A stretch of DNA of 51,722 bases from Gemmatimonadota bacterium (GCA_028875075.1 JAPPGF010000022.1:1-51722); one strand, 5' to 3'. Numbered from the stretch's first letter, positions 8,035 to 17,413 are shown. The notes: generated by a model from the sequence alone, not told the origin. Program-made: numbers and translations.

Positions 8035-8466
8035 TCAACAGCTCTCAGCGGTTCCCAGACGCATAAGGATTACTCTCGCTAGGACGAGAGCCCACGGTTC
8101 GGACCAGTCTTCGGGTGTCTGCTCCAGCTCTTGGAGCGCCCAATCGCCCATCTGGCCCATCGTCCAGCCTTCGAAGCAGGGCTCGTAAGCTTCGTTCAGC
8201 CTCCCCGGCCCCGCCCCCACCCTCGGCGTACCGAGCGCAATGCGCTCGCCGAACCTCAGGCCATCAACAAAGCCCATCCCCCAGCTACCGACCGTCGCCA
8301 CAATGCCTTGCCGCTCCCCCGGGTCCCCCCTGAACAAGCCGACAGCGTCGCCTACGGTCGTCTGAGCGGACAGGGGGGTAGCCCAAAGACCCAAGACCGG
8401 GGCGAGCAGCAGCCACGACCGGGCTCCCGGAAGCCGTCGCCCAATTCCCGCCGCGTGAGGTGTCAT
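8035..8466 (-). CDS. Rap1a/Tai-like exported small protein
   Basis: 143 residues with a signal peptide ending PLSAQ (~35). The mature part has a GWGMGFVDGLRFG-like helix, then CFEGWTMGQMGDWALQELEQ, followed by TPEDWSEPWALVLARVI and a final Cys. The pattern of Cys, a GxTxxQ segment, a helix, a Pro-Glu turn, a second helix and a terminal Cys resembles Rap1a/Tai domain proteins. Those are periplasmic all-helical proteins, some of which give immunity to type VI amidase effectors. No effector gene is nearby, so immunity is not implied here. The family assignment is moderate. Confidence 0.6.
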   Translation of the reverse strand: MTPHAAGIGRRLPGARSWLLLAPVLGLWATPLSAQTTVGDAVGLFRGDPGERQGIVATVGSWGMGFVDGLRFGERIALGTPRVGAGPGRLNEAYEPCFEGWTMGQMGDWALQELEQTPEDWSEPWALVLARVILMRLGTAESC

Positions 8467-9020
8467 CGCTCGCCTCCTCCCTTCTACGGTCGGCTTACCC
8501 CCGCCGCGCCCGGCCTCATCTCGAGGGCCACGTCCAGGACGGTGGCAGGGTCCGGCTGGTTCACCCGGCGAAAATGCCTGTCAGGGCGGTAGACCGCGAG
8601 AACAGCGAGCTGGTAGCAGGCCTTCAACACCTGAAGACTTCGCCAGCCACAGGGGGAGCGGGGCGGCGGCGCTTATGATTGGTAGATTTTCCCATGGGAC
8701 GGTTAGGCCCAAGTCCGCAACTGTCAAGCGATGGCGCCCGGCGCCGCGGCTTAGGCCGGCGGTGAGAGAGCCGCCCCTCTTCCTATGGCTTCTTCCAAGG
8801 GATCGAAGCAGCTTGGTGCGTGCAGCCGGCAGAGGGCTCGCGGCGCTCGCGTGGCGTTGACCTTGCCTCTGCCGTAGCCTAGCGGAGTGTGATTCCAGGT
8901 GCGGGTCACAAACGGAAGAGCTGACAAAGCTTGCCGGCAATAATGCTCGGCACCGGCAGCAGTCGTGAGATCTTAGGCCTCACCTGGCCGGCGAAACAAC
9001 CTGTAGCGTAGGCTCTCTCC
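8467..9020. other. Divergent gap without a recognised gene
   Basis: About 550 bases between the leftward Rap1a-like gene and the rightward DUF5916 gene. On the minus strand near 8480-8640 one frame reads protein-like (VLKACYQLAVLAVYRPDRHF) but has no start or ribosome site. It may be a fragment. Confidence 0.35.
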
Positions 9021-11270
9021 ATGCGACGGCCGCATTGTTCTCACGCTCTGCTGGGCAGCCTCCTCGCGCCGCTGCTATCTGCAGCACTGCCCGCTTTCGT
9101 GGCTGGGCAGGACGCCTCCGTTTCCGCGGAGAACCCTTCCTCCAGCCGAGCTCTCTTCCAGATCCCGGCGGTGCGCGTCGACCGCAGTCCCACCGTGGAC
9201 GGTCTCTTGGACGAGGAGCTTTGGCAGCAGGCGTTCTTGGTGGACGCCTTCGTTCAACAGGAACCGAGCGAGGGTGCGCCGGCATCCGAGAGAACCGAAG
9301 TCCGCGTCATGTACGACGGAAGCACGCTGTATATCGGCTTCACGGCATGGGACTCGTCTCCCTTCGTGGCCACCGAGATGCGCCGAGACGGGGACCGCAT
9401 CCTGGACGAGGACAACTTCCAGGTCATCCTCGACACGTTCATGGATTCCAGGTCTGCCTACATGTTCGTCGTGAGCCCCCTTGGGGCCATGCTGGATCAA
9501 CAGGTATTCGAGGAGGGGGTCGGAGGAAGCCGCGGGCCGACCGGAAACCCGAACTTGAATCGCGAGTGGGATGGCGTCTGGCGTGCCTCCGCGCGGACGA
9601 CGGCGAACGGCTGGACGGCCGAGCTCGCGATTCCGATGATCACGCTTCGCTTCCCGAACACACCCGTCCAATCCTGGGGGATCAACTTTCAGCGGACGAC
9701 CTCGAGAAAGAACGAAACCGTCTTCTGGGCCCCGATACCCAAGGCTTACGGACTCACCCGAGTGAGCCTCGCCGGGACTCTCACCGGCCTCGAGTCGCTC
9801 GACCGGGGGCGCGATCTCCGCCTCAAGCCCTACGCCATCGCCGGTGGCCGGAGCGACAAGAGCGGGAGGGCCACCGATCGCTCGACCTCTCGCGACGCCG
9901 GACTCGACCTCAAGTACGGGATCACGGCCGGACTGAACCTCGACTTGACGCTGAATACCGACTTCGCACAAGCGGAGGTGGACGACGAGCAGGCCAACCT
10001 GACACGCTTTGCCCTCTTTTTCCCCGAAAAGCGAGACTTCTTCCTCGAGAACGCCGGCCAGTTCACGGTGGCCACGGCGCAGTCCTTCGGCGGCCGGATG
10101 GCGGATCTCTTCTTTACACGGCGCATCGGCATATCCGAGACCGGGCAGCCGACGCCCATCCTCGCCGGCCTCAGACTGACGGGGAAGATCGGACGCAACA
10201 ACATCGCGGTCATGGACATCCAGACCGACGATGCATTCGGCAATCCCGGGGAGAACTTCTTTGTCGCACGCTACAGTCGCGACGTGCTGAGCCGATCGAG
10301 GGTGGGAGCGCTCGTCGTGAACAAGCATGCCTCCAGCGGCGGGCATTACAACCGCACGTTCGCTTCGGACCTCGTCTATGTGCCGCACCCGAACCTCACC
10401 GTCACGACATTCCTCGCGTCGACTTGGACGCGCGGCCTCTCGGGAGACAATCTGGGTTGGAACCTGCGAGCCGCGTGGCTGAGTGAATCGTGGAGGCTCG
10501 CATTCGATCACACGGACCTGCAGGACAACTTCAACGCCGAGGTCGGATTCGTTCCGCGGGTCGGGATACGAAGAAGCCAGATTCACATCGAACCCAATCC
10601 CAGACCCGGGCGCTACGGCATCCGGGTGATGGAACCGATGTGGATCGCAATCTACACGACCGATCAAACCGGCCGCTTGGTCAGCCGGCACCTCCACTAC
10701 ATGTACGCGTTTCGCTTCGAGAATGGCGCGTATCTCAATTTCTGGCACAACCGGTATTTCGAGCGGCTCGATGATCCCTTCAGGGTGGCTCCCGACGTGG
10801 TCATCTCATCCGGTGACTACAATTTCCACGACTGGCGGGTTTCGTTCGACAGCAGCCCGTCACGGCGCGTGAACTTCGGGTTCGCTTGGGAGCCTCAGAC
10901 CTTCTACGACGGGGACCGCACCGACATCACGCTGAACACCGGGGTCCGTGTGACCCCGCAGCTCGCGCTGGTGGGACGTTACACGAAAAGCGACGTGGAC
11001 CTTCCCGTCGGCTCATTCCAGGCGGATGTGGGGTCGCTCCAGGTCGACTACGCCCCATCCCCCAACATGTCGTTCCGCTCCATCACCCAGTACAACTCGC
11101 TGAGCGAGCAGTGGAGCACGAGCGCGCGCTTTCGCTACATCTACCGGCCCGGGAGCGACATCTACGTCGTCTACGACGAAGTGAGACGGACTCCAACTGG
11201 CGTCGCCAACCAGAGCGAGTCCCGGAATCGTCAGTTGTTGATCAAGATGACGTACCTCTTCTCGTTCTAG
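9021..11270 (+). CDS. DUF5916 outer-membrane protein with CBM9-like domain
   Basis: 749 residues with a signal peptide (cleavage near VAGQ, ~30). Residues ~48-240 are a carbohydrate-binding family 9-like beta sandwich: VDGLLDEELWQQA, VRVMYDGSTLYIGFTAWD, DNFQVILDTF and GWTAELAIPMITLRF. The remainder matches the DUF5916 beta-barrel region (FFPEKRDFFLENAGQF, FFTRRIG) and ends KMTYLFSF with the terminal aromatic typical of outer-membrane proteins. Such proteins are common in Bacteroidota and Gemmatimonadota genomes and are thought to bind or import glycans or peptides at the surface, but no substrate is established. It is single and well preserved. Confidence 0.88.
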   Translation: MRRPHCSHALLGSLLAPLLSAALPAFVAGQDASVSAENPSSSRALFQIPAVRVDRSPTVDGLLDEELWQQAFLVDAFVQQEPSEGAPASERTEVRVMYDGSTLYIGFTAWDSSPFVATEMRRDGDRILDEDNFQVILDTFMDSRSAYMFVVSPLGAMLDQQVFEEGVGGSRGPTGNPNLNREWDGVWRASARTTANGWTAELAIPMITLRFPNTPVQSWGINFQRTTSRKNETVFWAPIPKAYGLTRVSLAGTLTGLESLDRGRDLRLKPYAIAGGRSDKSGRATDRSTSRDAGLDLKYGITAGLNLDLTLNTDFAQAEVDDEQANLTRFALFFPEKRDFFLENAGQFTVATAQSFGGRMADLFFTRRIGISETGQPTPILAGLRLTGKIGRNNIAVMDIQTDDAFGNPGENFFVARYSRDVLSRSRVGALVVNKHASSGGHYNRTFASDLVYVPHPNLTVTTFLASTWTRGLSGDNLGWNLRAAWLSESWRLAFDHTDLQDNFNAEVGFVPRVGIRRSQIHIEPNPRPGRYGIRVMEPMWIAIYTTDQTGRLVSRHLHYMYAFRFENGAYLNFWHNRYFERLDDPFRVAPDVVISSGDYNFHDWRVSFDSSPSRRVNFGFAWEPQTFYDGDRTDITLNTGVRVTPQLALVGRYTKSDVDLPVGSFQADVGSLQVDYAPSPNMSFRSITQYNSLSEQWSTSARFRYIYRPGSDIYVVYDEVRRTPTGVANQSESRNRQLLIKMTYLFSF

Positions 11271-11439
11271 GCGCGGGCCCTTCCGCTGCTCTGGGCTGTC
11301 GTCCAGGGACTTACGGGATGCCGGTCCTCCAGTCCCCGGTTGTCGCTGAGGATCGTTGCGTTCCGCTCTCCCCCCGTTTCCGCCCGCCGACGACAGCCAG
11401 ACGTTGCAGCCGCATGCGATGGCCCGCCGCCTCTCTTCG

Positions 11440-11538
11440 TTAGTTCAGGAAGGCGTAGTTTACCTCTATCGTGAACACGTCATCCGGAAATACGTCGAAC
11501 GTGTCACCGACCTGCTGGGACAGGGGCGTGTCGTACGC
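11440..11538 (-). pseudogene. C-terminal relic of an outer-membrane beta-barrel protein
   Basis: A minus-strand frame ends YDTPLSQQVGDTFDVF, then PDDVFTIEVNYAFLN and TAA at 11440. Alternating hydrophobic residues and a final FLN are typical of the last two strands of a barrel. The frame closes at a TGA about 50 bases further upstream, and no barrel sequence precedes it. The rest of this 370-base gap (11271-11638) shows nothing. Confidence 0.35.
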
Positions 11539-11638
11539 TGCGGCTGAAAGTCGCTCAGGCCAAGCACGCCCCGGGGCAGATCCCTCAACCCTAGCCTGTC
11601 ACGCTACTCTGTGCCGCGTGGGAGCGTCGTTACCGGGC

Positions 11639-12106
11639 CTACTTCTTCTCTCCGTCGGGCGCCGTCAACTCGGTCCCGGGCTTCGGATGCGGATCGAAGT
11701 TGATGAAGGCAATTTCGATCATCTCCTCGGGGAATGGCGCATCGCCGGCCGGGTAGCCGTTCCGTTGCAGGATGTAGGCGATGGCCGTACGGGACTGTTC
11801 GGAGGTCAGCGATCCCCCCTTGCCGTAGGGCATGCTCATAGAGACGAATTCGTAAAGCCTCCATATCGACTGCCCACCCCAAACGTTTACAAACTGAGGG
11901 CCCCAGAGAGGATTAGCGGGGCCATGACAGTTGGAGCAGATGCTCTTGAACACCTCGGCGCCCTGCTCAGCCTGCTCCACGGTGTAGACGCCCGAGAGCG
12001 TGGAACGAATCTCCGGTAATTGCGCCGCAGCCGGAGTCAGCCAGCCGAACGAGAAGACGGCGCTCCAGGCAAGGACCGTGCGTCGCCCGTCGCAGATCCT
12101 TCCCAT
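11639..12106 (-). CDS. Periplasmic c-type cytochrome
   Basis: 155 residues with a signal peptide (MGRICDGRRTVLAWSAVFSF...TPAAA, cleavage before QLPE). One haem site CSNCH lies at 57-61 and a likely distal Met in MSMPYG (~92), giving a single-haem class I cytochrome. The GAEVFKSICSNCHGPAN opening and the LTSEQSRTAIAYILQRNGYP helix are typical of the cytochrome c/PQQ-dehydrogenase-associated type. Start 12106 was chosen because it gives a complete signal peptide with GAGAGG-like bases before it. It should carry electrons in the periplasm. No obvious partner oxidoreductase adjoins it; the upstream genes on the strand are for NAD salvage. Confidence 0.88.
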   Translation of the reverse strand: MGRICDGRRTVLAWSAVFSFGWLTPAAAQLPEIRSTLSGVYTVEQAEQGAEVFKSICSNCHGPANPLWGPQFVNVWGGQSIWRLYEFVSMSMPYGKGGSLTSEQSRTAIAYILQRNGYPAGDAPFPEEMIEIAFINFDPHPKPGTELTAPDGEKK

Positions 12107-12254
12107 CTGGCCTCTCACCTTCGGCTGGACAGATGCGGGCCGCAAAGACAGCGGGCTCATCCGAGCGCCAAGAACTGACCGCACGATGGTAGGTAGCGCC
12201 ACACGCGTGAGGCCAGCGCGAAACAAGAAGGTCACCACCCGTATCGTCCTCCGG

Positions 12255-12974
12255 TCAGGACACGGGCCCCGTGAGCTCCGAGAGGGCGACGACGTTCCCC
12301 CTGGAAGCCCACCGCGCCAGCGTCGTCTGCTCGTCTTCGAGGCCCAGGCCCCAGGTCGCATCGCGGACCGCGGTGACCCGGTAGCCCCGCTCCTGCATCC
12401 CATCCACGGCCTGCGTGACGCACACGTCCCGGGCCACGCCGATGACCACGAGCTCCATGGCGCCGCCCAGCTCCGATCGGAGCGTGGAGAGGAAAGCCTC
12501 GGTCGCCCCGTTACCCCGGAACACGTCGAACCGGTTCTTCTGGATGAAGACCGGGCGCCGGGAGAGGAGCGCCTCGCGCGCAACGCCGGCGGCGTCGGCC
12601 GCTGTCGCTCCGAGCGGGAGGATCAACGGGTCGTCCGGTCGGACGGCCGCGATGAGTTCGGCTCCCGAGCGCTCCGCCGGATCGTCGGAACGCCCCATGC
12701 AGTGGGGTGGATAGGTGCCCGCGTCCGGGTCCGGCGCTTCGGGCTCGATCTCCTCGTCGTCGAGCCCATGCCAGTCTCCCGTATAGACGACGACAGCGCA
12801 GTGGTCCTTCATCCACACCACCGCGCTCCTCAGCGTTTCCACGATCGAGGCAGCGCCAGGGTCGGAATCGTCGCCCAGGTCCCGCACATACAGGCGCCCG
12901 TCCGGCTCCACGAAGTCCCGCTGGACATCCACGACCCATCCGATCCGGGTCCCGCGACCGGGGTCCGGGCTCAC
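12255..12974 (-). CDS. Nicotinamidase-like isochorismatase-family hydrolase
   Basis: 239 residues starting at GTG 12974, which overlaps the stop of the upstream NAPRT gene (GTGA), so translation is coupled. The isochorismatase-fold residues are present: Asp in VVDVQRDF (~16), Lys in IQKNRFDVF (~146) and the nucleophilic Cys in ARDVCVTQAV (~184). Metal-ligand-like residues occur in GDWHG and in YPPHCMG. The deamidation of nicotinamide to nicotinate would feed the next enzyme directly, which makes nicotinamidase the best call; the family also contains other amidases. The segment with PDPDAGTYPPHCM resembles nicotinamidases such as PncA, where GTFPxHC is typical. Confidence 0.85.
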   Translation of the reverse strand: MSPDPGRGTRIGWVVDVQRDFVEPDGRLYVRDLGDDSDPGAASIVETLRSAVVWMKDHCAVVVYTGDWHGLDDEEIEPEAPDPDAGTYPPHCMGRSDDPAERSGAELIAAVRPDDPLILPLGATAADAAGVAREALLSRRPVFIQKNRFDVFRGNGATEAFLSTLRSELGGAMELVVIGVARDVCVTQAVDGMQERGYRVTAVRDATWGLGLEDEQTTLARWASRGNVVALSELTGPVS

Positions 12975-14074
12975 GAGACAATCTCCATCCGTGGGTTGGG
13001 GCGGTACCACCGGCCGGTCTTCGCCACGGGCCTGCCCCCGACCATGACCACGTCGGCGGTGAAGTCGTAGCTGCCCCGGACCAGGGCCGAGCCCACGCCG
13101 TAGGCGTCCACCGGCACGTTCGCTTCCTTGAAGCGTCGGATCTTCTCCGCGCCGAAGCCGCCCGACACCACGATCTTCACGTGTCGGAATCCCTCGCGGT
13201 CGAGAGCTTCCCGTACCTTCTCCACCAGCCTCGGGTGCACGCCGCGAGGGTCGAAGTCTCCCATCTCGCCCCGAAGGGACGTATCCACCATGTCTTCGGC
13301 GGTATCGAGGCGCACCGCCCAGAGCCGCTCGCCCAGGGCACGCGCCACGGCCAGGGACGTTCGAACGCAGTCGTTCTCGAAGTCGACGAGCGAGATGATG
13401 TTCACGTCCTCGGACATGTGTCGCACGAGGGCCTCGGTGGCCTTCACGGTATCCCCCCCGTAGGCGGCGATGAGCGCGTGAGGCACCGTCCCGGCGCCCT
13501 CGCTGCCCCACCAGGAAGCCTGCGCGTCGGTGGAGACGCCGATCGCGCCGGCCACGTGGGCCGCCCACCCATCGCCTGTCTGCACCATCCAGTGGTCGTG
13601 GCGCGCGGGAAAGAACAAGACAGGCTGCGGCCACGCGGCCTCGACCACCTCGCGGGTACGCGTCGCGATCTTGGTGCGCCGGGCCAGCACGCCCACGTAG
13701 AGGGTCTCGAGGTGGGCAAAGGCCGCATAGGGCCCGCGGATCAACATGACCGTCTCCCACGGCTCCACACGGTCGCCGTCCCTCAGAGCCGACACTTCAA
13801 GATCGGAGAAAGCGTATCCGTCGGTCAGGCAGAGCTTCAGGATGGCGACGGCTTCGTCGGTGCCGGCAACCCACGCCCGGTGCTTCTGGAACACCTGCAT
13901 CGTAACCACCGGATCGTGGCCGTCCGCGATCAGGAGGTCTCGGGTTCGCACGAAGTACTTGTCCGAGTAGTAGCCCGCCTTCATCCTCTCCACCGGGAAC
14001 TGGAAGATCCCGGGATCGAGCCGGTCCCCGTCGCGAAGGGGATCCGGAGGACCCGCCGGGACGCTGCTCACCAT
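12971..14074 (-). CDS. pncB: Nicotinate phosphoribosyltransferase
   Basis: 367 residues from ATG 14074, preceded by GGGGAGG. It matches the NAPRTase family, converting nicotinate and PRPP to nicotinate mononucleotide. Signature segments include DPGIFQFPVERMKAGYYSDK, VFQKHRAWVAG, the AYGGDTVKA stretch, VDFENDC, VRLDTAEDM and VVSGGFGAEKI with DAYGVGS near the end. The length is short relative to E. coli PncB (400) but suits the archaeal/actinobacterial-type NAPRT. Together with the coupled downstream hydrolase it forms a two-step nicotinamide salvage operon. A 47-codon reading frame overlaps its start on the 5' side. Confidence 0.9.
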   Translation of the reverse strand: MVSSVPAGPPDPLRDGDRLDPGIFQFPVERMKAGYYSDKYFVRTRDLLIADGHDPVVTMQVFQKHRAWVAGTDEAVAILKLCLTDGYAFSDLEVSALRDGDRVEPWETVMLIRGPYAAFAHLETLYVGVLARRTKIATRTREVVEAAWPQPVLFFPARHDHWMVQTGDGWAAHVAGAIGVSTDAQASWWGSEGAGTVPHALIAAYGGDTVKATEALVRHMSEDVNIISLVDFENDCVRTSLAVARALGERLWAVRLDTAEDMVDTSLRGEMGDFDPRGVHPRLVEKVREALDREGFRHVKIVVSGGFGAEKIRRFKEANVPVDAYGVGSALVRGSYDFTADVVMVGGRPVAKTGRWYRPNPRMEIVS

Positions 14075-14211
14075 GCCTCCCCACTCCCCGACTCCCCGCC
14101 GGTCCAGGTCGCCAGCAGACCGTCGGTCGCCACGCACGCGGGGAAGAAGGAGATCCCCAGCCGCGTGCTGGGCCGGCCGGTCGCTACGGTGTCGAGACTC
14201 GGGATGGCCAT
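14068..14211 (-). CDS. Short leader ORF overlapping the NAPRT start
   Basis: 47 residues. ATG at 14211 has a strong GAGGAG six bases upstream, and its stop overlaps the NAPRT start (ATGGTGA), so translational coupling is likely. The opening VATGRPSTRLGISFFPACVA recalls, from memory, the start of ARPP-type domains encoded beside NAPRT and isochorismatase genes in actinobacteria. If so, this is a truncated remnant still used for initiation. It could equally be a regulatory leader peptide. It is the probable first cistron of the NAD-salvage operon. Confidence 0.5.
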   Translation of the reverse strand: MAIPSLDTVATGRPSTRLGISFFPACVATDGLLATWTGGESGSGEAW

Positions 14212-14702
14212 GGGGCACTCCTCTATTGCCGGCCAGTAATTGTGAATCTTAAAAGACGCGCGAATCGTTCCCGTCGTTGCCAACACTACAATATCCCTCG
14301 CGTGCCATACACAGTTTGACCCAATAGGAGTCGAGGTCGTTCATCTGCGGGTACCATGAGGAGACGGAGGTAGTGCGAAAGGACGAAGACCTGGATTCAC
14401 CGGAGCCGGAAGACGAGTTCGATCCAGCGGGTCCCGACGAAGACGAGGAAGGCGGCGCCGAGGATAGACTCGGCATCTGCTCTCTGGGGTTGAGGCCGCC
14501 GAGCTCGGAACACGTGGTGGACCGACTGGCTGACCGACTCGGCACGTCCTTCGGCTCCACCCGGCCCGAGGCGGGAAGCAAAGGCGCGCCCCGCCCTGAC
14601 GGGTACATGGGCCAGAACCATCTGGCGGGATGCCCGATCAGGAAAGCAGCCGACTTCGCTTCTTCGGATCGTATGTGAAGGATCATCTATCACAACGGAC
14701 TA
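14212..14702. other. Gap between NAD-salvage operon and Fic gene
   Basis: Both strands are open for 300-400 bases, but the frames look like shadows: an acidic stretch on plus and an arginine-rich one on minus. No family is recognised. The right part lies just downstream of the Fic stop. Confidence 0.35.
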
Positions 14703-16271
14703 CTATGCGTCACCGCCGCCGGTCGGCACCGCCGGGGTCGCCTGATCACGCAGCCTGGCATCGACCAGCTTGGAAACGAATTCAGCGAAGGGCCGGATGT
14801 CCTGCCGGACGCTTGCTGACTCGAGTGCGGCCATGTAGTCGTGGCGCCTCTCGAGCGGGATGATCGTCCAGGGATAACCGCCAGAGGCGAGCATGACATT
14901 CATGAGAAAACGCCCCATGCGGCCGTTGCCGTCCATGTAGGGATGGATGTACACGAACGCGAAGTGCCCGAGCACAACGCGCACCGCCGGCTCAACCTCG
15001 TTCGCGAGCAACTCGAACAGTACGGGCATGCAGTCGCGCACCGCTTCGCGCGGCGGCGGCACATGCACCGAGCGCCGGATGTGGACCGGACCGACCCGGT
15101 AACCGGCAAGGTCCGATGCGCTCACAAGTCCGGCGGTCACACCGGGTCCGAAGAGTTGCCTGTACCACTCCCCGTGATCGTTGCGACTAACGTGACCCGC
15201 GTTCGCGCTGTTGAGCACTTTCTCCACGCTGGCCAGCACGCTGACAAAGGCGTCGTAGTAGCCCCGCGCCGCGAGCGCGTTGCGGTTGTCCCGATCCTGC
15301 GGACTGCGATCGGGGTTCCACTCGCCACTGCGCACTCTCTCTATGAGTTCACGACTCACACGATAGCCCTCGATGGACAATGAGTGGTACGCATCATTGA
15401 CGTAGATGTCATGGACTGCCCTGAGGTAGGCACGGGCATCCCGTGGCAATCCAGGCCCGGCAGGAAACACGCTGAGAACCGGATCGCGCATCGTCTGCCA
15501 CATCAGCCTTATACGGTTGACGTGAGGCGATGGCTCGCGCGTTTGAAGCATGATGCCGGGCGCGTCCTTGAACGGATCGATGGTGCGCACGGTGTAGCCC
15601 GCTGTCACCATCGTTTTCACGATGTCACCTGCGATGTGTTCTTGTCCGGCATTTCTGAACGCGCCGGCAAGGCGCCCCGCGATCGTGCTGTGACCGCCTT
15701 CGAGCAGTAGCGCGAGAACATCCGATGCATCCTCGATTGTTGCCATCGCGGCACGCACGTCCGTTGACGCGCGCTGGAAGAACTGTTGGGAAACGGCAAT
15801 CAATGCCGCCGGCACCGAGAACAGTCTTAGGCCATAGCGCTGCACTATCTCCTCCCGGGGAGGCATCGCAGCGCGCATATCAAACAGTGATGTGCCGTGA
15901 GGCAGCGGCGTCGGCTTATTGCCGCCTTTGGGTGCCCGCACGAGCAGCTGTGCCGGCACCCCCCGGTTGCCGCCATGCAGCGACAGGGAATGCTCAGGCG
16001 AGAGGCACCACTCCTCGCCGAAGCGGTCCGAGAGATAGGCCGCACAGAAATCCCAGAACGAGGCGTACCACGCCGTACTGTCGCCAGGCGTCTCGTCCGG
16101 GCGCGACGGGATGTACCATCCCTTCATGACGTTCTTGAGGAACCCGCCCTTGAGAAGCCGCTGACGGTCGGTGCGGCTTAAGTGGTTCGACCGGATCGCC
16201 ACGACGCCGCGGCGTTCAAGCTCATGCAGAGCTTCAAGCGACTGGGCGAGCTTTTCCTGCGGAGTCGGCAC
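14703..16271 (-). CDS. Fic-domain protein with AbiEi-like N-terminal region
   Basis: 522 residues from GTG 16271, chosen because AGGAGG lies four bases before it; an ATG seven codons earlier lacks a site. Residues ~10-200 contain a winged-helix-like start (LHELERRGVVAIRSNHLSRT), GGFLKNVMKGWYIP and SPEHSLSLHGG, a pattern seen in AbiEi-type antitoxin regulators. Residues ~270-500 are a Fic domain with the complete catalytic motif HPYMDGNGRMGR (443-454). The inhibitory helix motif SLSIEG (297-302) lies N-terminal to it, as in self-inhibited Fic proteins. The predicted activity is AMP (or other nucleotide) transfer to a target hydroxyl. The target is unknown and there is no separate antitoxin gene. 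Confidence 0.88.
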   Translation of the reverse strand: MPTPQEKLAQSLEALHELERRGVVAIRSNHLSRTDRQRLLKGGFLKNVMKGWYIPSRPDETPGDSTAWYASFWDFCAAYLSDRFGEEWCLSPEHSLSLHGGNRGVPAQLLVRAPKGGNKPTPLPHGTSLFDMRAAMPPREEIVQRYGLRLFSVPAALIAVSQQFFQRASTDVRAAMATIEDASDVLALLLEGGHSTIAGRLAGAFRNAGQEHIAGDIVKTMVTAGYTVRTIDPFKDAPGIMLQTREPSPHVNRIRLMWQTMRDPVLSVFPAGPGLPRDARAYLRAVHDIYVNDAYHSLSIEGYRVSRELIERVRSGEWNPDRSPQDRDNRNALAARGYYDAFVSVLASVEKVLNSANAGHVSRNDHGEWYRQLFGPGVTAGLVSASDLAGYRVGPVHIRRSVHVPPPREAVRDCMPVLFELLANEVEPAVRVVLGHFAFVYIHPYMDGNGRMGRFLMNVMLASGGYPWTIIPLERRHDYMAALESASVRQDIRPFAEFVSKLVDARLRDQATPAVPTGGGDA

Positions 16272-16837
16272 TCCACCTCCTCTTTCGCGCATCGGTTAGG
16301 CTATCATGTCGCCCCTTCGTTAGGTTAATTAGTTGTATAGATTTTAGGTGTTCGTGTCGAGTGGCTATTAGGCCTTTGGGTTGTTCATACACGGCATCGG
16401 CGCCTGACTGCCGCCTGGTCAACCACCAGGGCTCGGCCGTTACCCGGTTGGTGTCGTCGCGCCTGTCGCAGGCCACGAAGCTCCAGCGATCGGACCCGAA
16501 AGGATGGCCGTGGCGACTCCCCTACTCCCTGAAAGGGCTGTGAACCTCCTCTTAAGCGGAGAATACCTGACTGGTCCCTGTCGATTCCCCAAGTGGCGTG
16601 ACCGCCCGGAGATTCCCGCTTTCTGGCCCGACCTTCCAGCTATATTGGCACTGCGGAGCCAGAAACGGCGCGACGGCAAGGACGGCGGATCGTGCCGTCC
16701 TGATTGAACCTTGTAGATTCCCTGCCGTGAATCGGGCCACGGAGACTCTGCCACGAAGACGGACCCCGGATGGTTGAGGCGGAGCGTCCCTGCCCCGCTC
16801 CTCTTCCCTTCCCGCCCCCCGGACGGCCTTAGCGCCC
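16272..16837. other. Divergent gap with an AT-rich patch
   Basis: 16320-16355 is strikingly AT-rich for this genome and lies just upstream of the Fic gene, so it probably holds that promoter (minus strand, around TATACA/TAATTA). The remainder up to the VanZ gene shows no coding relic that I recognise. Confidence 0.4.
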
Positions 16838-17413
16838 ATGCCCGCCTCGACTTCCCTCTTCACCTCGGACCGCGAGCGGCGCCTCTGGTTCTGGGCGCTG
16901 GCCGTCGTGGTGGCCATCTACTCTACGCTCGGGCTCGCGGGGTCGCTGGCCGAGGTGCTCCGCGCGCGCGACCTGCTGCCTGCCGCGGTGCTCGCCCTCA
17001 TGGTCCTGACCGTGGCGGCCATCGTCGCGAGCGGACTCAAGAGGCGCCCCGGCCGGCGCGAATTCTGGGTGGTGCTGGGCGTCTTGGCCGTCTACGCGAT
17101 GGCTGTGCTCAGGATGGGCGGCAGTCCCGAGGAGCGGACGCACCTATTCGAGTACGGCATCGTCGCGGTCCTGATTTACCGGGCGCTCTGCGAGCGTGCG
17201 GACAACGGTCGGCGCGTGGGGGTGCCGGCGCTCGTCGCGCTCGCGCTCGCCGTCGTGTTGGGCTGGCTGGACGAGGGCATCCAGGCGCTCCTCCCCAACC
17301 GCGACTACGACGTCGAGGACGCCGTCACGAACGCCGTCGCCGCGGTGATCGGGATCGCGGGGAGCGCGCTCGTCGCACGGGCGAACGCCCGTCCGGGGGA
17401 GGCGTCGTCGTAA
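16838..17413 (+). CDS. VanZ-family membrane protein
   Basis: 191 residues with five predicted membrane segments (~19-38, 46-66, 77-92, 105-121 and 133-149). VanZ hallmarks are present: ERTHLFEYGIVAVLIYRAL and LGWLDEGIQALLPNRDYDVE followed by DAVTNAVAAVIG. The THxxEY...DExxQ...RxxxxxD...N pattern is complete. VanZ relatives are linked with low-level teicoplanin resistance in enterococci, but chromosomal homologues have no defined role. It precedes the HAD gene by 33 bases and the barrel gene after that by 15, so the three may be co-transcribed. Confidence 0.9.
   Translation: MPASTSLFTSDRERRLWFWALAVVVAIYSTLGLAGSLAEVLRARDLLPAAVLALMVLTVAAIVASGLKRRPGRREFWVVLGVLAVYAMAVLRMGGSPEERTHLFEYGIVAVLIYRALCERADNGRRVGVPALVALALAVVLGWLDEGIQALLPNRDYDVEDAVTNAVAAVIGIAGSALVARANARPGEASS

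Noticed and set aside
7001..8188. 395-codon frame overlapping ada
   Set aside because: Arg/Gly/Ala-rich translation of another frame of ada; all Ada motifs lie in the annotated frame.
9075..10748. 557-codon minus-strand frame inside the DUF5916 gene
   Set aside because: Antisense shadow of a clearly coding gene; no family motif.
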